A DNA stretch of 64,000 nt from Paraspadella gotoi. Taxonomy: Eukaryota > Chaetognatha. This document shows, in pieces, positions 44,690 through 56,690 of the stretch. The translations under genes and the position numbers were made by a program. The stretch spans positions 2,457,315 to 2,521,314 of the forward strand of contig CM119267.1 of the NCBI GenBank assembly GCA_051294375.1, read 5' to 3'. How positions within the stretch are numbered: the first letter of the stretch is position 1; every line of letters begins with the position of its first letter. The notes under the pieces are model-generated. The model made no database searches. It was not told the origin of the DNA and saw only the letters and a program-made list of their open reading frames with translations.

Positions 44690-44950
44690 GTGAAAGGCGT
44701 CAGTCAAAGTCAGCACGGAGTGAAGGGCGCATAGGTTGAAGTCGATCTATAAGTGAAAGAGCGCTCAGTCAAAGTCAGCAAAGAGCGCTCAGTCGAAGTC
44801 GGCATAAAAGTAAAGAGCGCTCAGTCGAAGTCGGCATAAAAGTAAAGAGCGCTCAGTCGAAGTTGGCATAAAGAAGAGCGCTCAGTCAAAGTCCGGCATA
44901 AAGTAAAGGCGCTTAGTCGAAGTCGGCAAAAGCGCTCAGTTGAAGGTTAG
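44690..44950. repeat. GCGCTCAGTC minisatellite (copy 1)
   Basis: Units of about 31 bases starting GCGCTCAGTCGAAGTCGGCA and ending TAAAGTAAAGA, plus a shorter 24-base variant ending AGCAAAGA. The array length differs between the copies of L. Confidence 0.9.
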
Positions 44951-45082
44951 CAAAAAGTTAAGCAAGCACGAACTGATCGCGGCGCGTTTTGAACGAAAAC
45001 CAATTCATTCCATCACTACATTAATTCTCTTATCCAGTTTAACTGCAATAAGAACCAGGTCAACTGCGACCAAAGTGAATAT

Positions 45083-45225
45083 CCTCTCTCTCTCTCTCTC
45101 TCTCTCTTCTTCTCTCTCTCTCTCTCTCTCTCTCCTCTGCCCCGACTCACTCATTCCGTTCTCTAACTCTCTCCCTTTTTTTTTTCGTAAGGAATGTATC
45201 CGCTTTTTGGCTGATTGGTGAGAAC

Positions 45226-45269
<44 letters not shown>

Positions 45270-45312
45270 GAGAGAGAGAGAGAAGAGACAGAGAGAGAGA
45301 GAGAGATTTAGT
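45083..45312. repeat. (CT)n / (GA)n inverted pair (copy 1)
   Basis: CT at 45083-45136 faces GA at 45231-45305 across about 95 unique bases that include GAATGTATCC and GGCTGATTGGTGAGAACGG. Confidence 0.9.
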
Positions 45313-45953
45313 GAGAGAGGAGAGAGAGCGTTTATAGCTTCCCCTTGCCCTTCGGAAGTTCTTTTTGATATTCGTTCTTTTTCTGCCGTTAAATTGTTTC
45401 TCCTCCAACTTTTTTTCTTCAATATAGAACTTTAATTTCATTTTTTCTTTCGCAACAAATAATTACCCATGATTATTTATTTAAAATATTTCCTTATTTT
45501 CTATTTTTTTCTTTCATTTCGCAAAAGCCTTTTATTCTTCTCATTCCATTCATGCTAACACCGTTTTTTGGTCCATGCTAATTTTATGCCATTTCCGTGT
45601 TACATGCCCACTTTGCTCCTCTTAAACGAGGCTCCTTTCCTCCTACTCGTACCATAAACTCTTTCTGCTCTCTATCTCTCTCTCTCTCTTCTCATCTCTC
45701 TCATCTTCTCGTTCTCTCTCATCTCTCTCCTCTCTCGTCTCTCTCTCTCTCCCCTATCTCAGACAGACAATGGGATCCTCCCTTCTTCACTGCTCTAGCC
45801 CTTCTCTCCTTTCCTCGGTCGGAAGTGACGCAGTGACCACGCGTCGCCCGAATCCATCAAACGTTGGCGATAAAATTAACATCATTTTCCGGAAGGAGGT
45901 TGAAAAAAAAAGGTGACGTCTCTCTCTCTCTCTTTTCTCTCTCTCTCATCTCT

Positions 45954-46009
<56 letters not shown>

Positions 46010-46106
46010 CTCTTCTCTCTCTTACTCCATTTTCGCGAGACTCAGATGCAAATTTTCGGTTCTCTCCACAATTCCAAGGACGATGAAAATGTTTTCCTTT
46101 TCTCTT

Positions 46107-46405
46107 TTAGTTGCGGGCCGCGAGTACTACGCCGGAGCAACTACTATAAATCACTTTTCGGTCGGTCCGTCGATCGGTCGGTATGTCCTGTCTGGGTCTG
46201 TCGCACTTTAAGTAAAAGATGCATATAATTTGCCTATAGTTGCTGATTACTCGTTAAGACAGAAAAAACCTCAATTCTAAGTGTCTCAGCGCATATTATG
46301 TTATGTAATGTAATGTAATGTAATGCATGTCGTGTCACGAAAATGATTAAGTGATAAGGCAGTCAACTGCGGCGCAAGACAATTTGAAATACCGTTTATG
46401 TTTTT
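46107..46405 (-). mobile_element. Family A copy (noisy, in L copy 1)
   Basis: Counterpart of 57400-57697, with its palindrome broken by inserted bases (GTTGCGGGCCGCGAGTACTA). The body has TTGCCTATAGTTG, TCGTTAAGACAG, an (ATGTA)n stretch and CTGCGGCGCAAGAC near the far end. Confidence 0.6.
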
Positions 46406-46439
46406 TTCTAAATTTCCTTTATCTCAACTCTTTTGCTTT

Positions 46440-46603
46440 GTCTTTCTCTCTCTCTCTCCTCTCTCTCATCTCTCTCTCTCCTCCTCTCGTCTCTTCGGTC
46501 TCTCTCTCTCTCTCGTTCTCTCTTCTCTCTCTCATCTCTCTCTCAACCCGATTATTTTCCCGTCGACCACAAAATCGCAGCTTCGTTTTCAAAGGTCAAT
46601 GTT

Positions 46604-46640
<37 letters not shown>
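46440..46640. repeat. (CT)n then (GTC)n (copy 1)
   Basis: Interrupted CT at 46443-46545, then (GTC)n at 46604-46640. Confidence 0.9.
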
Positions 46641-46641
<1 letters not shown>

Positions 46642-47224
46642 TTGGTTGCATCAGCGGTCATTCTGCGCCGATCAAGCGCTCCGCACATCTCCCGGTATTT
46701 TTGCCGTCAGCTTTGCCGGTCCTCGCATTCGTCAATCTTCGTTTCATTTCAAATCCGCCGCCGTCCGTTCGATTTCCATCGGGTGGCCACCCCAAAGCAA
46801 CGAGCGCCATCTAACGCGGGCGGTTCCAATCCGGCGTCGTTTGTTGGCAGCCGAGACGCGTCGCTATGGTTACGCGATTAGGAAGGACGCTCGCATGAAG
46901 AGACATGGCTTGAGTAATAGCATGAGGATATGAGAGAGAGAGGGGTAGCAATGGTGATTGTGAGCAAGGGCAAAGAAGAAAAGAGAGAGAGAGCGTGTCT
47001 GGGCGAGTAAGATACGGCGAGTCCCTCCACAAAATATTCTTCGGAAGTAATAATCCTCCGATTAGATATAATATCATTCCATTGCATAAAGCAATTATTA
47101 ATTAACAGTTTTAGTCTAATATTCTGTCGTTGTTAATTTGACACGCAATGAAAGGCCATATTATTATAATTATTGTAAATTTTATTTATGATAAATAGTA
47201 ACCGACAGTAGCGACAACCGATCT

Positions 47225-47525
47225 CCACAAAGGAAAAAGGGGGACAAGAGGAGATGGCCAGACTGATGGAAGTTTGAAGGCACTAGGCAGAATTGATGGC
47301 ACTGGTGGCATTGATTGCGGTTTGAGGCTAACTGGCAGAATTGTTGGTACTGGTGCACTGATGACGTCGGAGGCACTGGCATATTGATGTCAGCTGGTGG
47401 CCACTGATGGCGTCGGGGGCACTGCCAGAATTGATGGCACTGGTGAACTGAATGGCGTTGGACGCACTGGAAGAATTGATGGCATGGTGGCATTGTGGTA
47501 ACTGGTGCATTAGTAGAGAACTAGT
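47225..47525. repeat. 45-bp minisatellite (copy 1)
   Basis: Indel-ridden version of the array at 58505-58770. Frame is lost repeatedly, which argues against coding. Confidence 0.85.
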
Positions 47526-47594
47526 AGCAATTGGGAAGGAAGGAACTTTGGAACGTTCGGTGACCACGGAATTCGGGAAAATGCAGCGGTGGCT

Positions 47595-47654
47595 GTCCAC
47601 CTTTTTCCGTCTCTTCTCTCTCTCATCTCTCTCTCTCTTTCTCTCTCTCTCTCT

Positions 47655-47699
<45 letters not shown>

Positions 47700-48241
47700 T
47701 TTATCTTTCTTCTTCGTCGTCGCTTCATCGTCTTAATAGTTTTTTAATCCTTGTCTTCAGCCTTTTTTTTTAAATCCGGAAAAGCGTCTGTGAAAAGCTC
47801 GGGACTATTTTTTTCGAAAACCCTCCCATTTGATCCTTAATCCTGAAGATAGATTTTTCAGCATAATCCAAATATTCTAGATCTTTGATCTCTAACCACC
47901 TAATGTCTAAAACCAAATCCACCGGAATCCCAAACTTAATCTTTAAAACCAAAATTGTATTTTAATTTTTAACCCTAACCTGAAACGAGTTCCATTGTTT
48001 TAAAAACCTATTTTTGGATTTTGATCAAACTGATTAAATAATTGGAACCAAAAATTATATTAGATAAAGATTTTTTATTTACTGTACAAATTTTGAAATT
48101 TTAAAAAACATCGTTTCAATAAATGGTTTTTGGTTAAAATTTTAATCAAATATTAATCAAAATTTATTAACTGTTTTTATTATATTTTTATATAATAAAA
48201 AAACCGAGCGGCTAGAGAGAGAGAGTGAAAGAGAGAGTTTG

Positions 48242-48294
<53 letters not shown>

Positions 48295-48560
48295 AGAGGA
48301 GAGAGAAGAATGTCGAGAAGTCGTGTTTAAGAGAGATTTAAGAATAGCAAAATTCCTGTTTCCTATGCTTTTGTTCTGAAGTTAATTGCTTCTTAAATTA
48401 GGATAAATCTTCCCGACCAGACGCCACGCACCAGAGAGATGAGAGAAGTAGAGAGAGAGAGAGGAGAAGAGAGAGAGAGAAAGAGAGAGAGGGAAGAGAG
48501 AGAAGAGAGAGAGAGAGGAGAGAGAGAGGAGAGAGAGAAAGCAGAAAGAGAGAGATATAT
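47595..48560. repeat. Sequence that fills the gap of copy 3
   Basis: Occupies the position of Ns 58820-59666. Holds CT runs (47605-47700), an AT-rich unique block (47750-48200), (GA)n at 48208-48300 and interrupted GA at 48430-48550. No gene seen. Confidence 0.7.
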
Positions 48561-49139
48561 TTTTCTGTTCTCCACCTTTCTTATTCTCCTTAACGCAAGT
48601 CCCCTTTTCGCGATATCTTATGCTGCAAGGGACACTTTTTAAAGCATTTTTATGCAGCAAGGCTCAATCTGCGGCATCAGAAATGCTCAAAAAGGCTTCC
48701 TTCTGCGGCTCGAGATGTGAGCCCTCCTTTTTGGTGACTTCATTCATGCGCCTGAGATTAATTCCGTTTTCAATTTGACGACGACGACGAAAGGACGACG
48801 ACGACGAACGAAAGATTTGATTTTTGTGTCTTTTTGTTTTTTTTTCAGCGAGATTTTTCATCGACTTCCCCTTTTTAATTTTGTCGTGATGCACCAGGCG
48901 CAAGGGCAATCGTGCTGCCCTCTCTTGGGAATTTCAAAACGTGAAATTACTCTGGTCTCTCTCCTTCTCTTTCTCTCTCTCTCCTCTCTCGTCTCTTCTT
49001 TCTCTTCTCTCTCACTCAATTTCTTTTCTCTTCTGGGGAATCCCCTTTCGGGAATTAACATTACCTTTCTATTTTTCTCTAATTTTCTTTCTTTTATTTT
49101 TTTAATTCATTTTTTTTACTCACATAAGTAAATTTTTCC

Positions 49140-49575
49140 TTACGAGGCTTCTCACTTCTCTATTTTCACTCTTTTTTCATTGTTCCTTTTCTATTTCCTC
49201 ATTCTCTCATTTTTCCCCCTCTCTTTCCCTCCTCCTTTTTCCCTTCTTTTCTATCCTTTTTCCTCTTTTCCTCCTCTTCCTCTCTTTCCTTTCTTTTCAT
49301 CTTTTTTTCCTCTTCTATATTTCTTTCTTTTTTTTCGCCTTTTTCTTCTTTTCTTCTTTTTCTCTTTTCCCTTCTGCCAAATTTTATCCTTTTTTAAAAA
49401 GTCTGTGGCCTCTTGTTCCCCTAATTTTTTAAAAAATTTCCCGTTTCTTCATTTTCCTCAACATATTTTTTCTCTCCTTTTTTTATCATTTTCTAAATCT
49501 CCTTCGTCTTTATTCCTCCCTCATCCCTCTCTCCCTCTTTCTTTTCTCTTCCTCTTCCTCCCTCCTTCCGTCGCG
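49140..49575. repeat. Pyrimidine tract (copy 1)
   Basis: TCCTCTTTTCC-type sequence preceding the CpG-rich block. The open frame across it is an artefact. Confidence 0.85.
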
Positions 49576-49577
49576 CT

Positions 49578-49985
49578 CGCTGATTGGCTCGGATCCAGTG
49601 GGCGTGGTCGCTCTTTTTCCGGGAGCTTCGATCCCCGCGTCGGGCGGGCGAATAACGGGAGGGAGGCGAGCGGTCCCGCGGGCGCGGGGCGGTGCGGGGA
49701 GCGGGGGCACGGGGCGGGGCCTGCGACGAAAAAACTGGGACGAAGGCCAAAAAAAGTGTTCATACTGGTCGAGCCTGGGCGGCCGATGCGGAGGCGTGGC
49801 TTTCGGAGCCAAGGGAAGACGACGATTGACGACGACGAACGACGACCGGGATCGCCGTCCCCGAGTAATACAAAAAAGGAACAAACGGCGGCGGGAGGAA
49901 TAAAAGGCGGGCGGGGCGGCGGCGGCGGCGGGCAGGAGCGGCGGCGGCGGCAGAGGGCCGGTGGCGGTGAAAAAATTCCGAAAAA
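49578..49985. promoter_or_regulatory. CpG-rich promoter-like block (copy 1)
   Basis: An inverted CCAAT box (GATTGG, about 49582), GGGCGTGG and GGGGCGGGGC (49711-49720) lie within 140 bases of strongly CpG-rich sequence. A GAC and GGC triplet stretch follows to about 49975. Its twin is at 60595. No start codon frame is conserved between the copies, so any transcript would start here as non-coding or 5' UTR. Confidence 0.35.
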
Positions 49986-50084
49986 AAAGACGAGATGGGT
50001 CGTCGTCGTCTTTGTCGTTGCCAAGTCCGGCGTTTTTCGTTCACACGACTCCACGAAACGACAGGTTGTAATACCCAAGAATTC

Positions 50085-50185
50085 ATCTCATCCTCACTTT
50101 ATCCCTCGATACTCATTATCCTCATCTCACTTCAATCCTCATCTTCCACTTAATCCTCCTCATCTTCACTTAATCCTCATCCGAA
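50085..50185. repeat. 17-bp minisatellite (copy 1)
   Basis: CCTCATCTTCACTTAAT units, about five noisy copies; compare 61065-61165. Confidence 0.85.
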
Positions 50186-50289
50186 TGTGGTTACTCACGA
50201 CGACGTTTTTAGTCAAAAGGAGCAAGATTGTGAAAATTTTTTGAAACTGGAAAGATTTAAAAATTTTGTAAACTCTCAATTCATTGTTT

Positions 50290-51214
50290 TCTTCTTCTCC
50301 ATTTCTTCCTGCCACCACCCTCACCTCCTGACCCTTCCTTCCTTCCTTTCTTCTCCTCCCTCCTCCTTCCTTCCTTCCCTACTCTCCTCTTCCTCCTCCT
50401 TTCTCCTTCCTCCCCCCTTCCCATCCCTCCCCCTCCCCCCTTCCCCATTCACTTCCCCTTCCCCTTTCCCTTCCGCCATTCTTCATCTCAATTCCCATTT
50501 GTTTTTTCCTTCATCTTCTGCATATTGAGTTTTTCTTTTCAATTGCCACTAGTACTTTTCCCCAAAATCGCGCCTTCGAGAGAAAAAAAAAAACAGAATA
50601 ATTTTAAAGCGGAAACATCTTTGGAAAATTTCTCTTTTCTTTCTTTTTTTACTTCGAATTTCGTCGATTATTTTCAGTCAATCAATGAGTCGTAGTCAGT
50701 CGTATGTCCAATCAGTCAGTCGGGGGCGGGGGGTGGTCAAATCAGTCGATGTGGCTGCCTAAATTGTTTCCGCCTCTCGAGATACGGGGGTGGCATCAAA
50801 AAAAATTTGAAATTTTGAAATGAAAAAAAATTTTAAAAAAATTTAAAAAATTTAAAAAATCGATATAAGCGGAAGATTTATCCCCATTTCGCTTTCTCCC
50901 CTCAACATCTTTTCCGTTCCTTCCCTCCTTTCTCTCTTGTGTTGGCTTGGATTGTAATTCCCTCCTCTTTCCTCCCTTCCTCTCCCCTCTTCTCTCCTCC
51001 CCCCTCTCCTTTCCGACCCACCCGCCCCCCCCTTTTTTTTCTTCCTTCCCCTCCTTCTCTTCCTCCCTCTTTCCTCTCGCTCCCCCCTCGTCTCCCTTCC
51101 GCCCCCTTTTTCTCTTCCTCTTTTTTCTCCTCTTCCCTCCTTCCTTCCCTCCTCTTCTTCTCTCTCCACCCCTATCCCCTTCCCCCCCCCTCTTTTTCTC
51201 TCCTCTTCTCCTTT
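50290..51214. repeat. Pyrimidine tracts around a unique 0.4 kb block (copy 1)
   Basis: C/T-rich at 50290-50510 and 50880-51214. Between them lies unique sequence with GTCAGTCAGTC-type repeats (50690-50740) and an A/T-only stretch (50800-50860). Confidence 0.8.
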
Positions 51215-51314
51215 NNNNNNNNNNNNNNNNNNNNNNNNNNNNNNNNNNNNNNNNNNNNNNNNNNNNNNNNNNNNNNNNNNNNNNNNNNNNNNNNNNNNNN
51301 NNNNNNNNNNNNNN

Positions 51315-53728
51315 GAAATCTAGTTTGCTAGTCGTGGGGAAGTGCGTATCCCGTCCTGTCAGGCCAGGGCCAGGCATTCACAATCAGGTCACCAATAGAG
51401 GGAGGCAAGAGCCAAGGGTGCCCAATAGGGAGGATGGACCCTTTCTTGGCACATGCGCTACCACTGGGAGACCAGGTGTATGTGCCTCTGGAAACCAAAG
51501 ACCGCCCTGGAAAAGCAAAATGGGTCCCGTGTTGTCATTGGCTCCCTCCCTCCATCAAAATAGAAATGGAGAAGACATAAAGGACAGCCTTCGGGGCATG
51601 AGTTGTTTTCCCCAGGCAAATTAGAGTCAGAGGGCCCCTGATATGGCCATTCGGTGACAATTTGGCGACCACGAGACGGTCTCAACAGTGCGCACAGCAT
51701 ATCACCTTTTTCTGGTCATTAAAGGGACACGGCCAAACACAGATTTTGGGTAAACTACAATTCAAATTTGATTCATGAGGAGCCAAAAAGCCCCTCCCCA
51801 CTTTTTGCATGGAAATAACCTTGGGAATGGAGTCATTAAGCTCATGCTAACCCTCAGATTTCGGATTTTTGGACAAAATTTGATTCAAAGCATTGTACCC
51901 TATAGGAGGAAAAAGGGCCTCCCATTTTCATTAAATCATCTATGAATAGTTCGCCGTAGAAGGATCATCAGTTTTTGCCTGAAGAAGTGAAATATTCAAG
52001 GGCGGCTGAAGCTTTTGGATATGGAAATTGAAGATGGAATTACCTGCATACTTGGAAGGATGAATGACAAGTTTGCGCCATTTTTACGATCTGGCTGCTA
52101 GAGTTTTGGGCCATGCCTGCTCAAACCCGGGCTCTTCTGGGTTAGATGAAGTTTCTTCTTATGCTTATTCCTTTTAAAGGCTTTCCTTGGAGAGGCAAAT
52201 AGCTTTTTGGTTTTTGTAGATTGTTTTTCGTTGTTAAATGAAATGAATCTGTGCCGTGGACTGCTCTCCTTCATCTGCCCATCCGATCGCGCCAAGGCGC
52301 CAACCAACCGCCTTGCTGTTCAACCAAAGAACAAAGATCCGCCTCTTGGAAAAGCCCAAATGTCGGTCTGGGTTTGAAACTGTTCTGTATCCCGGATTGC
52401 ACCCATGTATTGATATGTTTTTGGCCGGTGTGTCACTCGAACAAAAACTTGCGCGGAGCCATAAAGGGTGAGAGTGGCCTTGCTAACATTTAGGCGTTTT
52501 GGTGCGCCCGGGGCGAAATAGAGCTATAGTGTTATCAACCTCCGTCTGCCCCACCGTCCGCACGGACAAGCCCCTACGACAATTAAGAAAAAATAAAGAA
52601 AAGGGAATAAACAAAATCTATTAGTACTCCATGTTTTTAAAAAAATTTTAATTTCATGTGACCGGGCCGTTTTGCTTTTTAACCCGGTGGGGATGATTTA
52701 ATATTGTACTTGGAATTCAGCAAACAGCTTTATAAGGTATGGATTTCATTACTGGTTTTTTCTAAATGGCTGGAGGTAGATTAATGACGTTCATTATATT
52801 TGTTTTTTAATTTTCTTATACGTCGCCAATTAGTATGACATGCTAAAAATTCTGTTAGTCATTAGGTATTGTTGGCGCCCTCTATCCTGGTACGATAGGG
52901 ACACTCTCCGCTGGATCTTTTCAACGCCAGTCATGCCTCTTCTAAGCTACATATTTAGGTTCGTATATTATTCAGCGCATCAAGCCCGTTATTTACAGTT
53001 TTTGTATACTACTGGGGCTGTATTTTTGCCTTTAACCTTCCTAGAGGCGCTGATGAATGAGTGAAGGAACAAGGGTCATTTTATTTTGTACCTTTGACAT
53101 CAGCAATTTAGTACTATTTCCCATTATATTTGGCCTCAACTGTTGATCTCTATTACCCGCATCCCAAAATAATTCTTTAAAGTCTCCGGTAAATATTTTT
53201 TACCCCATCAGGCTTATACACAGATTTAAAATTTTGCCTTTAGTATTTAGAGGATTTTTTTTTACAGCGGATGGATATATGAGCTGTCTTTTATTTTTTC
53301 TTACTTTTTCAATGTCATCCAGCGTTACATGATTCTTTATTATTAGGCCTATTTACCCGTAGATTACCATCCCCAGTGCAATGTGTCTCTGGTAATGTCC
53401 AGTCAAAGAGGCTCCTTTCCAAGGAGTCTGCCAGTTAGGGGTTGTTATCCTTCCGGACACCCCTTAGTTCCACACGATCTGCCACTGCAGTGACATTCGA
53501 GGTCACAACGTGGGTGACATCTTTTTCGCAAGAGGGAAGGGTCACTGCGAGCAATCCTCATCCCCTCCTGCCTCCTCTTCCCCTCCCTCTCCCGAGGATC
53601 CGTCCCTTTTAGTTCACTCTCCGCGTTTCTTGAGTTCTACTAACTTCCTTCTTTTCTAATACTATTCCGGCCAGGGACTTTTCCTGAATAAACACTACCG
53701 TTGCGATATAAGTCTTCTTCTTCAGGTA
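51315..53728 (+). mobile_element. Degraded LTR retroelement, 3' part (Ty3/Gypsy-like)
   Basis: This 2.4 kb is free of microsatellites and more GC-balanced than its neighbours. Near its left end one frame reads GDQVYV followed about 13 residues later by KAKW, then a proline/Ile-rich stretch broken by frame changes. That is the layout of the integrase C-terminal GPY/F-type module of Ty3/Gypsy elements. No protease, RT or RNase H is present; they would lie left of the 100-N gap. The right end has AATAAA about 40 bases before the point where duplication L resumes, as in an LTR 3' part. It is broken in all frames and non-functional. Confidence 0.4.
53380..53728 (+). mobile_element. Candidate 3' LTR
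   Basis: Starts TGTGTCTCTGG and ends TCTTCTTCTTCA (TG...CA), with CCTGAATAAACAC as a poly(A) signal near 53690. The next base begins sequence present in all L copies (GTAGTAAAAAGCGAAAT). The boundary is therefore sharp; the TG start is only a guess since no second LTR is available. Confidence 0.3.
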
Positions 53729-54415
53729 GTAAAAAGCGAAATTAAAATATTAAATTATATACATATATATGGAAACCAAAAAAAAAAATTAAAATTGAGG
53801 TGCAAGACTCTTGTGGAGATCGGTAACAAATTAAAGTCNNNNNNNNNNNNNNNNNNNNNNNNNNNNNNNNNNNNNNNNNNNNNNNNNNNNNNNNNNNNNN
53901 NNNNNNNNNNNNNNNNNNNNNNNNNNNNNNNNNNNNNNNNNNNNNNNNNNNNNNNNNNNNNNNNNNNNNNNNNNNNNNNNNNNNNNNNNNNNNNNNNNNN
54001 NNNNNNNNNNNNNNNNNNNNNNNNNNNNNNNNNNNNNNNNNNNNNNNNNNNNTCAGGGCAAAAAGTGAAAGGCGCTCAGTCAAAGTCAGCAACGAGTGAA
54101 GGGCGCATAGTTGAAGTCGTCTATAAGTGAAGAGCGCTCAGTCAAAGTCAGCAAAGAGCGCTCAGTCGAAGTCGGCATAAAGTAAAGAGCGCTCAGTCGA
54201 AGTTGGCATAAAGAAAAGAGCGCTCAGTCAAAGTCGGCATAAAGTAAAGAGCGCTTAGTCGAAGTCGGCAAAAAGCGCTCAGTTGAGGTTAGCAAAAAGT
54301 TAAGAGCACGAAACTGAATCGCGGCGCCGGTTGAACGAAACCATTCATTCCCATCAGCTCTTCTTCTCTTATCAGTTAACTGCAATAAGACCAGGTCACG
54401 CGACCCAAAGTGAAT

Positions 54416-54452
<37 letters not shown>

Positions 54453-55008
54453 NNNNNNNNNNNNNNNNNNNNNNNNNNNNNNNNNNNNNNNNNNNNNNNN
54501 NNNNNNNNNNNNNNNNNNNNNNNNNNNNNNNNNNNNNNNNNNNNNNNNNNNNNNNNNNNNNNNNNNNNNNNNNNNNNNNNNNNNNNNNNNNNNNNNNNNN
54601 NNNNNNNNNNNNNNNNNNNNNNNNNNNNNNNNNNNNNNNNNNNNNNNNNNNNNNNNNNNNNNNNNNNNNNNNNNNNNNNNNNNNNAGAGAGAGAGAGAGC
54701 TTTATAGCTTCCCCTTGCCCTTCGGAAGTTCCTTTTTGATTTCGTTCTTTTTCTCCTTAAATTTTTCTCCTCCAACTTTTTTCTTCAATATAACTTTATT
54801 TCATTTTTTCTTTCGCAACAAATAATTCACCCATGATTATTTATTTAAATATTTCCTTATTTTTCCTATTTTTTCTTTCATTTCCAAAACCTATTCTCTC
54901 TCATTCCATTTCATCTAACACCGTTTTTGGTCATGCTAATTTTATGCCATTTCCGTTACACCCACTTTGCTCCTCTTAAACCGAGGCTCTTTCCTCCTAC
55001 TCGTCCAT
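53729..55008. repeat. Large duplication L, copy 2 (partial)
   Basis: Matches copy 3 from 55787 to about 57045 at near identity outside gaps (53839-54052 and 54453-54685 are Ns). It holds the GCGCTCAGTC array (54070-54300), the (CT)n-gap-(GA)n pair and the AGCTTCCCCTTGCCC block. It breaks off at CTCGTCCATA and jumps directly into the CCACTCAGACC array of copy 3. Confidence 0.9.
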
Positions 55009-55014
55009 ACCCAC

Positions 55015-55240
55015 CACCCTTCCACTCAGACCTCCTTAAACCCGCCACCCTGCCACTCAGACCTCATTAAACCCGACACTCTGCCACTCAGACCTCCTTA
55101 AACCCTACACCCTGCCACTCAGACCTGCTTAAACCCGACACCCTGCGACTCAGACCTCCTTAAAACCCGCCACCCTTCCACTCAGACCTCCTTAAACTCG
55201 CCACCCTGCTACTCAAACCTCGTTAAACATACCAACCTGC
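55015..55240. repeat. 31-bp minisatellite (copy 3)
   Basis: Seven clean copies of a unit starting CCACTCAGACCTCCTTAAAC, the last drifting to CTACTCAAACC. Confidence 0.95.
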
Positions 55241-55404
55241 CATTAAACTATTTTACCACCCAACTTTACCTTTCCCTCACCTCGCCACCCAACCACCTCG
55301 CCACCCAGCCACCCAACCACCCCGCCACTTTCCTTCTCCCAACCTCGCGACCTCGACCATCGCCGAAACCATCGTTCACTTGGACTTCGAATGCCGTTTA
55401 GCGG

Positions 55405-55680
55405 CAAAAGGGGGAGGGTGCCAAGGGGTGGGAGGGTGCCAAGGGGGAGGGTGCCAAGAGGGGGAGGGGGTGGAAAGGGAGAAAGGACCTGGGGGGAGGG
55501 TGGGGAGTTGGAAAGGGAGCGTGGTGTTGGTGAGAAAGGAAGGAGGAAAATGAGAAAATGAGAAAAAAGGAGGAAAGAAAAAAGGAGAAAGGAAAAAAGA
55601 AGGAAGGAAAAAAGGAGGAAGGAAAAAAGGAGGAAGGAAAAAAGGAGAAAGGAAAAAAAGAGGAAGGAAAAAAGAAAAGT
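55405..55680. repeat. GGGTGCCAAGGGG repeat and AGGAAGGAAAAA tract (copy 3)
   Basis: Three GGGTGCCAAG units, then (GGAAGGAAAAAA)n of about 12 bases. Confidence 0.9.
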
Positions 55681-55939
55681 CGAGAACAGAAGAAATCGAT
55701 TTAAAAAAAGATGGAAATATAAAGAAAATGAAACAAAAATTGAAAGAAAATAGAAATTCAAGATGATACCAGTAAATAAGTAAAAAAGTAATAAAAAGCG
55801 AAATTAAAATATTAAATCATATACATATATAATAGGTGCAAGACTCTTGTGGAGATCGGTAACAAATTAAAGTCAGTTTGTCATAGTTAAGACCTACAGA
55901 AATCCGTTAATGTTTGCAAAATATGAAATATACTTCAGG

Positions 55940-56445
55940 GCAAAAAGTGAAAGGCGCTCAGTCAAAGTCAGCAAAGAGTGAAGGGCGCATAGTTGAAGTC
56001 GTCTATAAGTGAATAGCGCTCAGTCGAAGTCAGCAAAGAGCGCTCAGTCAAAGTCGGCATAAAGTAAAGAGCGCTCAGTCGAAGTCGGCATAAAGTAAAG
56101 AGCACTCAGTCGAAGTCAGCAAAGAGGGCTCAGTCAAAGTCAGCATAAAGTAAAGAGCGCTCAGTCAAAGTCGGCATAAAGTAAAGAGCGCTCAGTTGAA
56201 GTCGGCATAAAGTAAAGAGCACTCAGTCCAAGTCAGCAAAGAGGGCTCAGTCAAAGTCAGCATAAAGTAAAGAGCGCTCAGTCAAAGTTGGCATAAAGTA
56301 AAGAGCGCTCAGTTGAAGTCGGCATAAAGTAAAGAGCACTCAGTCCAAGTCAGCAAAGAGCGCTCAGTCAAAGTTGGCATAAAGTAAAGAGCGCTCAGTC
56401 GAAGTCGGCAAAAAGCGCTCAGTTGAGGTCAGCAAAAAGTTAAGA
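55940..56445. repeat. GCGCTCAGTC minisatellite (copy 3, expanded)
   Basis: About 485 bases against about 230-255 in copies 1 and 2. The middle holds a higher-order block (31+31+24 base units, GAGCACTCAGTC variants) repeated about three times, which accounts for the extra length. Confidence 0.95.
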
Positions 56446-56555
56446 GCACGAAACTGAATCGCGGCGCCGGTTGAACGAAACCATTCATTCCCATCAGCTC
56501 TTCTTCTCTTATCAGTTAACTGCAATAAGACCAGGTCACGCGACCCAAAGTGAAT

Positions 56556-56558
<3 letters not shown>

Positions 56559-56607
<49 letters not shown>

Positions 56608-56690
56608 CGACTCACTCATTCACTTTCTCTAACTCTCTCCCTCTTTTTTTTTTCGTAGGAATGTATCCCTTTTGGCTGATTGGTGAGAAC

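Larger units (their letters stand above)
43380..51214. repeat. Large duplication L, copy 1 (insertion-rich)
   Basis: Block-for-block match to 55010-62000. From GTTTATAGCTTCC (45331) to CGGAAGATTTAT (50871) it spans 5540 bases, against 5070 in copy 3. Differences are mostly one-base insertions and interrupted CT runs. It keeps a GGAAACCAAAAAAAA block near 44545 that copy 2 has and copy 3 lacks. Copy 1 also supplies about 985 bases opposite the 847-N gap of copy 3. It ends in a 100-N gap at 51215-51314. Confidence 0.9.

Noticed and set aside
44690-44950. CRISPR-like array of 24-31 base units
   Set aside because: The units are directly adjacent with no variable spacers, and the context is animal nuclear; it is a minisatellite.
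49180-50244. A 354-codon open frame over the pyrimidine tract and CpG-rich block of L copy 1
   Set aside because: The matching region of copy 3 does not keep the frame, and the content is Phe/Ser/Leu then Arg/Gly low complexity.
52840-53064. 74-codon open frame in the retroelement segment
   Set aside because: No motif or domain pattern; it lies in a region where pol-like sequence is already frame-broken.
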